From assembly GCF_000615285.1 (NCBI RefSeq), contig NZ_BALU01000013.1, positions 1 to 63,626 on the forward strand: 63,626 nt of DNA, written 5' to 3'. Below, piece after piece: positions 37,038 to 45,971 of this stretch. The number at the start of each line of letters is the position of its first letter. Position 1 is the first letter of the stretch. Origin of the DNA: Lactobacillus kitasatonis DSM 16761 = JCM 1039. GTDB lineage: Bacteria > Bacillota > Bacilli > Lactobacillales > Lactobacillaceae. The notes beneath the pieces were generated by a model. The model did not search any database. It had not been told where the DNA came from and worked only from the letters and a program-made list of their open reading frames with translations. Made by a program: the position numbers and the translations under genes.

Positions 37038-38489
37038 ATGAAAAATATTCCAGTTATAATGATTATTTTTGGTGGTAGTGGTGACCTGGCTCACCGTAAG
37101 CTTTATCCATCCTTGTTTAATTTATATGAACAGGGTTTGATTCACGACAACTTTGCAGTCATTGGTACTGCACGCCGTCCATGGTCACACGAATATTTGC
37201 GTGGACAAGTTTCAGATGCTATTCATGAAACTCATGATCAGGTTGATGAAAATGAAGTAAAAGACTTTGCTAGTCACTTCTATTATCAATCTCACGATGT
37301 TACTAATGTTGAACACTATGAAACATTGAAGAAATTGGCTCAAGAACTTGATGATCGTTACTCAGCACAAGGCAATCGTCTATTTTACATGGCAATGGCT
37401 CCAAGATTCTTCGGCACTATTGCTACCCACATCAATGACCAACATTTAACCGGTAGTGGCTTCAACCGTATCGTCGTTGAAAAGCCATTTGGTCATGATT
37501 TAGCTTCAGCTGAAGAACTTAATAAAGAAATTACTGCATCATTTGATGAAAATGATATTTTCAGAATCGACCACTATTTGGGCAAGGAAATGATTCAAAA
37601 TATCATGCCAATGCGTTTTACTAACCCATTGATCAAGAATATTTGGTCAGGCGATTACATTAAAAATATTCAAATCACTTTGGCAGAACGTTTGGGTGTA
37701 GAAGCACGTGGAGGTTACTACGATACTTCAGGTGCTTTACGCGATATGGTGCAAAACCACATTTTCCAAATCATCACTTTGCTTGCTATGCCAGAACCTA
37801 AAGATTTGTCATCAGATAGTGTTCACCAAGCTAAGCAAGACTTGCTTAAGAGTTTAATTATTCCAACTCCAGAAGAAGTTAAGAATGACTTTGTAAGAGG
37901 TCAATACTTAGGTAGCGACACTACTTTCGCTTACAAGAAAGAACCAAACGTTGATCCTAACTCAACTACAGAAACTTTTGTGGCTGGTAAAGCTAAGTTT
38001 ACTAGTGGTCCACTTGCTGGTGTACCAATTTACTTCAGAACTGGTAAGGAATTTAAGGAAAAGAAGACCAGAATTGATATTGTTTTAAAGCATATCAATA
38101 ACCCATATGGTCAAGCTCATTCAAACAACATTACGATTGAAGTTGATCCTGAAAGTAAGATCTACATTACCATCAATGGTAAGAAGATCGATGAACCAGG
38201 AATTCGTCGTGAAGATTTAACTTATGCCTTTTCAAAAGAAGAAATGGCTAAGGTGCCGGATGGTTATGAACGTTTGCTTCACGATGTATTTGTTAACGAT
38301 TCAACTAACTTCACTCACTGGAGTGAATTGAAGCGTTACTGGGAATTTATTGATGCCGTTGAAAATGCATGGCAAAAAGAAAATGAAGCAGGCAACCCAG
38401 AAATTACTCAATACTTGCCATACAGAATGGGTCCAAAGGAATCAAACGATATCTTTGAATCACCAACTGAACATTGGATTTATGAATAA
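37038..38489 (+). CDS. zwf: Glucose-6-phosphate 1-dehydrogenase
   Basis: First enzyme of the oxidative pentose phosphate pathway; makes NADPH. The 483-residue protein has the dinucleotide motif GGSGDLAHRKLYPSL near the N-terminus, the substrate/catalytic motif RIDHYLGKE, and EKPFG. Its stop overlaps dinB. AAAGGA precedes the ATG. Confidence 0.96.
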   Translation: MKNIPVIMIIFGGSGDLAHRKLYPSLFNLYEQGLIHDNFAVIGTARRPWSHEYLRGQVSDAIHETHDQVDENEVKDFASHFYYQSHDVTNVEHYETLKKLAQELDDRYSAQGNRLFYMAMAPRFFGTIATHINDQHLTGSGFNRIVVEKPFGHDLASAEELNKEITASFDENDIFRIDHYLGKEMIQNIMPMRFTNPLIKNIWSGDYIKNIQITLAERLGVEARGGYYDTSGALRDMVQNHIFQIITLLAMPEPKDLSSDSVHQAKQDLLKSLIIPTPEEVKNDFVRGQYLGSDTTFAYKKEPNVDPNSTTETFVAGKAKFTSGPLAGVPIYFRTGKEFKEKKTRIDIVLKHINNPYGQAHSNNITIEVDPESKIYITINGKKIDEPGIRREDLTYAFSKEEMAKVPDGYERLLHDVFVNDSTNFTHWSELKRYWEFIDAVENAWQKENEAGNPEITQYLPYRMGPKESNDIFESPTEHWIYE

Positions 38490-39603
38490 AGAAAATTTAT
38501 TGCCGCAAAATGACATCCATCGCCGGATTATTCATCTGGATATGGATGCTTTTTACGCTTCAGTAGAAACTAGAAGACATCCTGAATACAAGGATAAGGC
38601 ATTAGTTGTGGGGCAAGATCCGCGTAAAAATCATGGCCATGGTGTGGTAGCAACTTGCAATTACGTGGCTCGTAAGTATGGCGTTCACTCAGCGATGGCG
38701 GGTATTCAGGCAGTGCGTTTAGTTCCAAAAGATAAACTAGTTTTTGTGCCGCCTGATTTTAAAACCTATCGCAGCGTTTCTGCCCAAATTCACTCTTTCA
38801 TGCATGATATTACGGATAGAGTGGAATCTGTTGCTCTTGATGAAGCATATCTTGATGTAACTAATAATAAATTAGGAGAAGAATCAACTGTTAAGTTAGC
38901 ACTGAATTTACAAAAAAGAATTAGAACAGAAGTAGGCTTAAATTCATCTTTTGGCGTTTCGTATAATAAGTTTTTAGCCAAAATGGGTTCAGAATATGCG
39001 AAGCCGTTTGGGCGTACAGTTATTTTGCCTAGTGAGGCTAAGCAATTTTTAGGGATGCAGAAAATAGAAAAGTTTCCTGGCATTGGTCCTAAGACTCAAG
39101 AACAACTACATGAGATGGATGTTTATACCGGCGCTGACCTGCAAAAAGTTGATATAATAGTTCTGCTTAAAAAGTTTAAAAAGATGGGCTATATTTTGGC
39201 TCAACATGCGCGTGGTATTGATTTAAGTCCGGTTGTAACCGACTCAGAGATTAATCGAAAATCAATTGGGATTGAACGTACCTATGAACCAGCAATTTTT
39301 TCACAAGATGAAGCTTTGAGCAAAATTCGTGCTTATTGTGATTATTTAGAGAAAGAGTTAAAAAAGCGCAATTTTCGGGCATCTACAATCATGTTGAAAA
39401 TTCGCAATAATGACTTTGAGACGGCCACCAAACGCAGAAAATTGTCTAAACCATCAGATGATCATCTTGATTTTTATGAGGTGGCAAGAGAATTATTTGA
39501 GAGCACGCATGGCTTTTTGGAAGATGGTATTCGATTGCTCGGCGTAACAGCAACGGATTTTGAAAAAGAAAATTATCAGGCAATTAATTTGTTCGATTAT
39601 TAA
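38482..39603 (+). CDS. dinB: DNA polymerase IV
   Basis: Y-family translesion polymerase. Visible motifs: HLDMDAFYASVE with metal-binding Asp, YVARKYGV, and VALDEAYLDVT with the second acidic pair. A helix-hairpin-helix thumb (KFPGIGPKTQEQL) and a little-finger domain follow. The frame extends upstream into zwf, but ATG 38482, overlapping the zwf stop, gives the usual 373 residues. Confidence 0.94.
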   Translation: MNKENLLPQNDIHRRIIHLDMDAFYASVETRRHPEYKDKALVVGQDPRKNHGHGVVATCNYVARKYGVHSAMAGIQAVRLVPKDKLVFVPPDFKTYRSVSAQIHSFMHDITDRVESVALDEAYLDVTNNKLGEESTVKLALNLQKRIRTEVGLNSSFGVSYNKFLAKMGSEYAKPFGRTVILPSEAKQFLGMQKIEKFPGIGPKTQEQLHEMDVYTGADLQKVDIIVLLKKFKKMGYILAQHARGIDLSPVVTDSEINRKSIGIERTYEPAIFSQDEALSKIRAYCDYLEKELKKRNFRASTIMLKIRNNDFETATKRRKLSKPSDDHLDFYEVARELFESTHGFLEDGIRLLGVTATDFEKENYQAINLFDY

Positions 39604-39662
39604 TCAAGGACTTTTTTCTGTTAAACTAGATACAGATATTTTTAGAAGATGAGGAAAAAATA

Positions 39663-40619
39663 ATGAGTAGTTTTGATGACATTTACGAAAAAATCTTACA
39701 ATATCCAACTATTATCTTGCACCGTCACACTAGTCCAGACCCAGACGCAATTGGTTCACAAGCTGGATTAGCTCGTGCAATTATGGAAAAGTTTCCAGAC
39801 AAGCGCGTACTTTGTGCTGGTGAAAACGATGAAGGCGACCTTGCTTGGATTAACCGCATGGACCAAGTTAAAGCAACTGACTACGAAGGTGCATTGGTAA
39901 TTACTACTGATACTGCTAATACACCAAGAATTTCTAATAAGCTTTACGAAAAAGGTGACTTCTTAATCAAGATTGACCACCACCCAGATGTTGATCCATA
40001 CGCAGATATGAGCTATGTTGATCCAGATGCTCCTGCAGCTTGCCAAATCATCGTTGATTTCTTGAACGCTGAAGACTTCAAGATTACTAAAGAAATTGCC
40101 TACCCACTTTACGCAGGTATTGTTGGTGACACTGGTCGTTTCATGTACCCTGAAACTTCAGAACACACCTTTAAGGTAGCTGCACAACTTGCTTCAACTG
40201 GTATTAACATTACTGAAATTGCTAGAAACATTGCTGATGTAACTTTTGATGAAGCTAAGCTTCAAGCACTTGCAATGGACAAGATGGAAATTAACCCAGT
40301 TGGTGCAGCTTACACTATTTTGACTCAAGACGACCTTAAGAAATTAGGTTTAGCTGATGATCAAGCAAATGTCGCAGTATCAACTCCAGGTCGTATTAAA
40401 GATGTTTTGGCTTGGAACGTCTTTGTAGAAAAGCCAGATGGCACTTATCGTGTACATTACCGTTCAAAGGGTCCAGTTATTAATGAACTCGCAGCTAAGC
40501 ACGATGGTGGTGGTCACGCTCTTGCAAGTGGTGCCAATGCCAAGGATTTAAACGAAGTAAAGCAAATATTTGCGGAAGTCGTTGAAGTAACTAAGAAGTA
40601 TAAAGAAGATCATGAATAA
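39663..40619 (+). CDS. nrnA: DHH-family oligoribonuclease / pAp phosphatase NrnA
   Basis: Degrades nanoRNAs and dephosphorylates 3'-phosphoadenosine 5'-phosphate. The 318-residue protein has HRHTSPDPDAIGS, the DHH motif in KIDHHPDVDPY, and a DHHA1 domain with the GGGHALASG substrate motif. GAGGAAAAA precedes the ATG. The next gene overlaps its end by 8 nt. Confidence 0.92.
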   Translation: MSSFDDIYEKILQYPTIILHRHTSPDPDAIGSQAGLARAIMEKFPDKRVLCAGENDEGDLAWINRMDQVKATDYEGALVITTDTANTPRISNKLYEKGDFLIKIDHHPDVDPYADMSYVDPDAPAACQIIVDFLNAEDFKITKEIAYPLYAGIVGDTGRFMYPETSEHTFKVAAQLASTGINITEIARNIADVTFDEAKLQALAMDKMEINPVGAAYTILTQDDLKKLGLADDQANVAVSTPGRIKDVLAWNVFVEKPDGTYRVHYRSKGPVINELAAKHDGGGHALASGANAKDLNEVKQIFAEVVEVTKKYKEDHE

Positions 40620-41973
40620 TATTTTTGAAGATTCCAGAATTAAGTCAGCTGTTCAAGATGGCTTAAAGAAGATCCACTTTGAAAAGCCAACCAAGGTGCA
40701 GGAAAAGGTAATCCCTGCCATGCTTTCTGGCTTAAGCGTAGTAGTTCAAGCTGCTACCGGGTCAGGCAAGACTCATGCATATTTAGTGCCAATTTTTAAT
40801 GAAATTGACGAAGATTTACATGCAGTTCAAGCAATCATTACTTTGCCAAGTAGAGAGCTTGCTGACCAACTTTATCAAGTAGCACGTGAACTCAGAAAAG
40901 CTTCAGGTATGCACTTTTCAATTGCTCATTTGGCTGGAGGAACTGATAGAGAACGTCAACTCGAAAAATATAAGAATAATACGCCACAGTTAGTAATTGC
41001 GACACCTGGTCGACTTTTAGACTTCGTTCAAAAGAAAGTTTTTGCAGTAGATCAAGTAAAAACTTTCGTCATTGACGAAGCTGATATGACGCTGGACATG
41101 GGCTTTTTAGCAGATATTGATCAAGTAGCAGCTAAATTGCCTAAGGATGTTCAAATTGCAGCCTTCTCAGCTACAATTCCAGTAAAACTTTCTAACTTCT
41201 TGCGTAAATACATGGCTCACCCTGACCAAATCGTCATTGATAATCCAAGTGTAATCGCACCTACGATTAAGAATGATTTGATTGATATTGGTTCTAAGAA
41301 CCGTAAGAGCGTCCTGTATAAGTTGCTTACGATGGGTCAACCATATTTGGCTTTGGTTTTTGCCAATACTAAGCAAACTGTTGATGAATTGACCAAGTAC
41401 TTGCAAGATCAGGGCTTAAAGGTAGCCAAGATCCACGGTGGAGTTACCGAAAGAGAAAGAAAGAGAACTCTACGTCAAGTTGAACAAGGCCAATATCAAT
41501 ACGTTGTAGCTAGTGACTTAGCAGCTCGCGGTCTTGATATCGATGGCGTTAGCTTGGTCATTAACTATGAAATTCCACGTGATATTGAATTTGTGATTCA
41601 CCGAATCGGTAGAACCGGTCGAAATGGTTTATCAGGTCATGCCATTACTTTGATTCGTGAAGAAGAAATGAATCGCATCGAAGATCTTGAAAAGATGGGC
41701 GTTCACTTTGATTTCGTTGAAATTAAAAATGGTAAACTTATACCACGTAAGCACTATCGCAGTCGTGAAAATCGTCAAAGCAAGAACCGCAAGCTTGATA
41801 CTAAATTAGTTGGCTACGTTAAAAAAGAAAAGAGAAAGCGTAAACCAGGCTACAAGAAGAAGATCAAGCGTGCAATTCAAGAAGATAATCGTCAAAAGCG
41901 TAAGCTTGAACAACGCCATGAAATTAGAAAAGCTAAGCGACAAAGAAAACGTCGTAGAGAGCAAGGGCGTTGA
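40612..41973 (+). CDS. cshB: DEAD-box RNA helicase (CshB-like)
   Basis: ATP-dependent RNA helicase, probably for cold-induced structure or ribosome assembly. It has ATGSGKTHAYLVP, VIDEADMTLDMGF, FSATIP and HRIGRTGRNGLSG. A very basic C-terminal tail (residues about 380-453, KKEKRKRKPGYKKKIKR) is typical of RNA-binding extensions. 453 residues. The CshB assignment rests on the tail and its nrnA neighbour. Confidence 0.88.
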   Translation: MNNIFEDSRIKSAVQDGLKKIHFEKPTKVQEKVIPAMLSGLSVVVQAATGSGKTHAYLVPIFNEIDEDLHAVQAIITLPSRELADQLYQVARELRKASGMHFSIAHLAGGTDRERQLEKYKNNTPQLVIATPGRLLDFVQKKVFAVDQVKTFVIDEADMTLDMGFLADIDQVAAKLPKDVQIAAFSATIPVKLSNFLRKYMAHPDQIVIDNPSVIAPTIKNDLIDIGSKNRKSVLYKLLTMGQPYLALVFANTKQTVDELTKYLQDQGLKVAKIHGGVTERERKRTLRQVEQGQYQYVVASDLAARGLDIDGVSLVINYEIPRDIEFVIHRIGRTGRNGLSGHAITLIREEEMNRIEDLEKMGVHFDFVEIKNGKLIPRKHYRSRENRQSKNRKLDTKLVGYVKKEKRKRKPGYKKKIKRAIQEDNRQKRKLEQRHEIRKAKRQRKRRREQGR

Positions 41974-42019
41974 CAGACGTTAATTTTGTAGTACAATTAT
42001 TTTCAGCTTAAGATATGTT

Positions 42020-42195
42020 TTTTGATTAATTATTTCATAGAGAGAGCCGAAGGATGGGAAGGCTTAGTAATGGTCAAGAAATGCTCCTTTAAGTTTAATA
42101 ATTAAGAATATTAAGAGGTAACAAACACTGTTGCAATCAAGGTGGTACCGCGCGCGGAGCGTCCTTGAATAACTGCAATGGTGTTTTTTATTTGT
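42020..42195 (+). promoter_or_regulatory. T-box riboswitch controlling alaS
   Basis: The conserved T-box AAGGTGGTACCGCG lies at 42139-42152. The terminator stem ACACTGTTGCA (42125-42135) pairs with TGCAATGGTGT (42174-42184) and is followed by six T. The upstream stem I region includes AGAGAG and a possible GCT alanine specifier near 42083. Uncharged tRNA-Ala is expected to stabilise the antiterminator and raise alaS expression. Confidence 0.9.
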
Positions 42196-42214
42196 TTTAG
42201 GGAGAAATTATTCA

Positions 42215-44854
42215 ATGAAGAAACTAAATAGTTCAGAGTTTCGTCAAATGTTCTTAGACTTCTTCAAAGAACATGGTCACATGATTATGCCAAGTGCATC
42301 ACTTATTCCACAAGACGACCCAACTCTTTTGTGGATCAACTCAGGTGTTGCTACTATGAAGAAATACTTCGATGGTTCAGTTGTACCAAAGAACCACAGA
42401 ATTACTTCTTCACAAAAATCTATCAGAACTAACGATATTGAAAACGTTGGTAAGACTGCTCGTCATCAAACTTTCTTTGAAATGCTTGGTAACTTCTCAG
42501 TAGGTGACTACTTCAGAGATGAAGCTATTCCTTGGGCATGGGAATTCTTAACTAGTCCTAAGTGGTTAGGTTTACCAAAGGAAAAGTTATACTGTACTGT
42601 TTATCCCAAAGATGAAGATTCATTCAAGGTTTGGGTAAAGGCAGGTATGCCAGCAGACCACATTGTAAAGCTTGAAGATAACTTCTGGGATATTGGTGAA
42701 GGTCCATGTGGTCCTGATACTGAAATCTTCTACGACCGTGGTCAAGAAAACAACGACGTTGCTGAAGACGATCCAGAAAACTTCCCTGGTGGTGAAAATG
42801 CTCGTTACCTTGAAATTTGGAACATCGTATTTTCACAATACAACCACTTGCCAAATGGTAAGTATGTTGATCAACCACACAAGAACATCGATACTGGTAT
42901 GGGTCTTGAACGTGTACTTTCAATTTTGCAAGATGCACCAACTAACTTCGAAACTGACTTGTTCTTGCCAATTATTCATGCTACTGAAGAAATGACTCCA
43001 GGTAAGAAGTACGGTGAAAACAAAGAAGACACTACTGCATTTAAGATTATTGCCGACCACGTTCGTGCCGTAAGTTTTGCTATTGCTGACGGTGCTCTTC
43101 CATCAAACTCAGGTCGTGGTTACGTTTTACGTCGTTTGATCCGTCGTGCTGACTTGAACGGTCAACGTTTGGGCATCAAGGGTGCTTTCCTTTATAAGCT
43201 TGTTCCAGTTGTAGGTAAGATTATGGAAAGTCACTACCCAGAAGTAATGGACCAACGTGGCTTTATCGAAAACGTAATCCAAAACGAAGAAGAAAGATTC
43301 CAATCAACTCTTGATACTGGTTTGACTTTGCTTGATGACTTGATTGACAAGGCTAAGAAGTCAAAGGACAAGACTATCTCAGGTAAGGATGCCTTCAAGA
43401 TGTTCGATACTTACGGCTTCCCATATGAATTAACCTTCGAATCAGCACAAGATGCTGGCCTTAAGGTTGACAAGAAGGGCTTTGATGCTGAAATGCAAGC
43501 TCAAAAGGAACGTGCACGTAAAGCTCGTGGTGACCTTCAATCAATGGGTCGTCAAGATGTAACTTTGATGAACATTAAGGATAAATCAGTATTTGAACGT
43601 GATACTTACGAAGAACCACATGCTAAGTTGCTTGACATCGTTGTTGATGACAAGTTAGTAGACAAGGCTGATGGCGAACACGCAACTTTAGTATTTGATA
43701 AGACTCCATTCTACGCAGAACGTGGTGGTCAAGTTGCCGACCATGGTGATATTTACAGCCAAGATGGTGAACTAGTAGCTAAGGTTACTGACGTTCAACA
43801 CGCACCTAACGACCAAAACTTACACTTTGTTGACCTTATTTTGCCTGTAGAAAAGGGTAAGGAATACGTATTGAAGCTTGATAAGGAACGTCGTGAAGGT
43901 CTTCGTCACTCTCACTCAGCTACTCACTTGCTTCACGCAGCACTTCGTCAAGTTTTAGGTGAACATACTCACCAAGCAGGTTCATTAGTTGATCCTGACT
44001 ACTTGAGATTCGACTTCACTGCTATGGAACCAATGACTCCACGTGAAATCAAGACTGTTGAAGAATTAGTAAACCAAAAGATTTGGGAAGCTATTCAAGT
44101 TAAGACTACTATCACTACACCTGAAGAAGGTGAAAAGATGGGTGCCTTAGCATTGTTCAACGGTAAATACGGTGACAAGGTTCGTGTCGTACAAATGGGC
44201 GACTTCTCATCAGAATTCTGTGGTGGTACTCACGTAGACAACACTAACCAAATCGGTATCTTCAAGATCACTTCTGAATCAGCTGTTGGTGCAGGTATGC
44301 GTAGAATTGAAGCCGTAACTTCAAAGAGGGCTTACGAATACTTGGCAGAACGTTCAAGCTTGCTTGATAACATTCAAGAAGATGTTAAGGCAACTAAGCC
44401 AGACAACATCATTGATAAGATCGACTCACTTGAAAGTGACCTTCACGATAGTCAAAAGCAAGTTGAAGCTTTGACTAAGAAGATTAACGAAGCTAAGGCT
44501 GGTCAAATCTTTGACGATGTAAAGCAAGCTGGCGATTTGACTGTAATCGCAACTATTGCAGATGTAAACAACATGAACGACTTGCGTGAACTTGCTGATA
44601 ACTGGAAGAGCAGCAACAAGTCAGATGTATTAGTATTGGCTGCTAATAACAACGGCAAGGCTAACATGATCATCAGCTTAGACCAAAAGGCATTAGACAA
44701 GGGTCTTAAAGCCGGCGAATTGATCAAGATTGCTGCCCCAATCTTTGGTGGTGGCGGTGGTGGTCGTCCAAACATGGCTCAAGCCGGTGGTAAGAAACCA
44801 GAAGGTTTGAATGACGCTATTAAAGCTGTTATTGACGAAATTTCTAAGAACTAA
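42215..44854 (+). CDS. alaS: Alanyl-tRNA synthetase
   Basis: Charges tRNA-Ala. The 879-residue protein has the class II core (HQTFFEMLGNFSVGDYF), the editing-domain HSHSATHLLH with zinc-binding His plus the later FCGGTH, and a C-terminal glycine-rich C-Ala domain. The length is normal. Controlled by the preceding T-box. Confidence 0.98.
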   Translation: MKKLNSSEFRQMFLDFFKEHGHMIMPSASLIPQDDPTLLWINSGVATMKKYFDGSVVPKNHRITSSQKSIRTNDIENVGKTARHQTFFEMLGNFSVGDYFRDEAIPWAWEFLTSPKWLGLPKEKLYCTVYPKDEDSFKVWVKAGMPADHIVKLEDNFWDIGEGPCGPDTEIFYDRGQENNDVAEDDPENFPGGENARYLEIWNIVFSQYNHLPNGKYVDQPHKNIDTGMGLERVLSILQDAPTNFETDLFLPIIHATEEMTPGKKYGENKEDTTAFKIIADHVRAVSFAIADGALPSNSGRGYVLRRLIRRADLNGQRLGIKGAFLYKLVPVVGKIMESHYPEVMDQRGFIENVIQNEEERFQSTLDTGLTLLDDLIDKAKKSKDKTISGKDAFKMFDTYGFPYELTFESAQDAGLKVDKKGFDAEMQAQKERARKARGDLQSMGRQDVTLMNIKDKSVFERDTYEEPHAKLLDIVVDDKLVDKADGEHATLVFDKTPFYAERGGQVADHGDIYSQDGELVAKVTDVQHAPNDQNLHFVDLILPVEKGKEYVLKLDKERREGLRHSHSATHLLHAALRQVLGEHTHQAGSLVDPDYLRFDFTAMEPMTPREIKTVEELVNQKIWEAIQVKTTITTPEEGEKMGALALFNGKYGDKVRVVQMGDFSSEFCGGTHVDNTNQIGIFKITSESAVGAGMRRIEAVTSKRAYEYLAERSSLLDNIQEDVKATKPDNIIDKIDSLESDLHDSQKQVEALTKKINEAKAGQIFDDVKQAGDLTVIATIADVNNMNDLRELADNWKSSNKSDVLVLAANNNGKANMIISLDQKALDKGLKAGELIKIAAPIFGGGGGGRPNMAQAGGKKPEGLNDAIKAVIDEISKN

Positions 44855-44914
44855 GCATTAATTAATTGTGTTTGAGCTTTTTTTCAAGTAAAATTGTTGA
44901 CAGGAGGAATAAAT

Positions 44915-45172
44915 ATGAGTTCGCTAGATAAGACTATGCATTTTGACTTTAACCAGAATAAAGGAAAAAATGTTTATGATACTCTGCAAGATGTTTACAA
45001 TGCGCTTGAAGAAAAGGGCTATAATCCTATCAACCAGATTGTAGGTTACTTACTTTCTGGCGATCCTGCTTATATTCCACGGCACAATGATGCTCGTAAT
45101 TTGATTCTTAAGCACGAACGTGACGAGATTATTGAAGAACTTGTTAAGAGTTATCTTGGTAAGAATAAATAA
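44915..45172 (+). CDS. ireB: IreB-family regulatory protein (UPF0297)
   Basis: The 85-residue protein matches the IreB/YrzL family, a phosphorylation target of the PASTA kinase IreK in enterococci. It begins [12 protein letters not shown] and contains [26 protein letters not shown] precedes ATG 44915; a frame opening at 44894 runs through the Shine-Dalgarno. It overlaps ruvX by one base. The cluster alaS-ireB-ruvX-DUF1292 is standard. Confidence 0.92.
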   Translation: MSSLDKTMHFDFNQNKGKNVYDTLQDVYNALEEKGYNPINQIVGYLLSGDPAYIPRHNDARNLILKHERDEIIEELVKSYLGKNK

Positions 45173-45600
45173 TGCGATTAATAGGTCTAGATGTAGGTTC
45201 TAAAACCGTTGGGGTTGCTGTTAGCGATGAGCTCGGCATTACTGCACAAAAGTTAGAAACTATTAAAATCGATGAAACCAAATATAATTTTGGTATGCGT
45301 CCCTTAAAGAAAATAGTAAGACAATATGATCCTGATGGATTCGTATTGGGTTTACCTAAAAATATGGATGGGACGTCAGGATCTTCAGTTGCACGAAGCA
45401 AAGCATATGGTAAAAGACTTGAAGAAAAGTTTGGTTTACCTGTGCATTATTCTGATGAAAGATTAACAACGATTGAGTCACGGCGGGTACTTGTAGAAGA
45501 TGCTGGTATTCATGACCGTAAGAAACGTAAACAAGTGATTGATCAGATGGCAGCGGTGCTCATCTTGCAAAATTATTTAGATTTACACCGAAAGGATTAA
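45172..45600 (+). CDS. ruvX: Putative pre-16S rRNA nuclease / Holliday junction resolvase YqgF
   Basis: RNase H-fold nuclease. The 142-residue protein begins [20 protein letters not shown] with the first catalytic Asp, contains [11 protein letters not shown] and YSDERLTT with the Glu, and ends with [10 protein letters not shown] carrying the last Asp. Essential for rRNA maturation in many bacteria. Confidence 0.93.
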   Translation: MRLIGLDVGSKTVGVAVSDELGITAQKLETIKIDETKYNFGMRPLKKIVRQYDPDGFVLGLPKNMDGTSGSSVARSKAYGKRLEEKFGLPVHYSDERLTTIESRRVLVEDAGIHDRKKRKQVIDQMAAVLILQNYLDLHRKD

Positions 45601-45601
45601 A

Positions 45602-45913
45602 ATGGCAGCACAAGTTAATGGTGACGATGAAGATCGTCAAATTACCTTAGTCGATGATCAAGGTAATGAAGAATTATATGAGATATTGTTTACTTTTCAT
45701 TCTGATGATTACGACAAATCATATGTGCTTCTTTATCCAGCCGCTGTTGGCGATGATGAAGACATTGAAGTGCAAGCTTTTAGTTACGATGCAGATGATG
45801 CAGGAGATGTAACAAGCAATGATTTGCACGAAATCGAATCCGATGATGAGTGGGACATGGTTCAAGGAGTTTTAAATACTTTCTTAGACGATGACCGCTT
45901 GAGTGGTAAGTAA
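45602..45913 (+). CDS. DUF1292 family protein (YrzB-like)
   Basis: The 103-residue acidic protein has the DUF1292 core (ITLVDDQGNEELYEILFTF ... YVLLYP). Function is unknown; the position after ruvX is conserved in Firmicutes. Confidence 0.85.
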   Translation: MAAQVNGDDEDRQITLVDDQGNEELYEILFTFHSDDYDKSYVLLYPAAVGDDEDIEVQAFSYDADDAGDVTSNDLHEIESDDEWDMVQGVLNTFLDDDRLSGK

Positions 45914-45915
45914 AT

Positions 45916-45945
45916 AAAAAGGACTGGCTGTGGCTGGTCCTTTTT
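45916..45945 (+). terminator. Terminator after the DUF1292 gene
   Basis: AAAAAGGACT pairs with GGTCCTTTTT around a GC-rich loop. Confidence 0.82.
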
Positions 45946-45971
45946 GTTAGTTTGAAGAAAAATAAATAGCT

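Noticed and set aside
42672..42995. Overlapping frames inside alaS
   Set aside because: alaS is intact with all domains; the overlapping frames are by-products of its codon bias.
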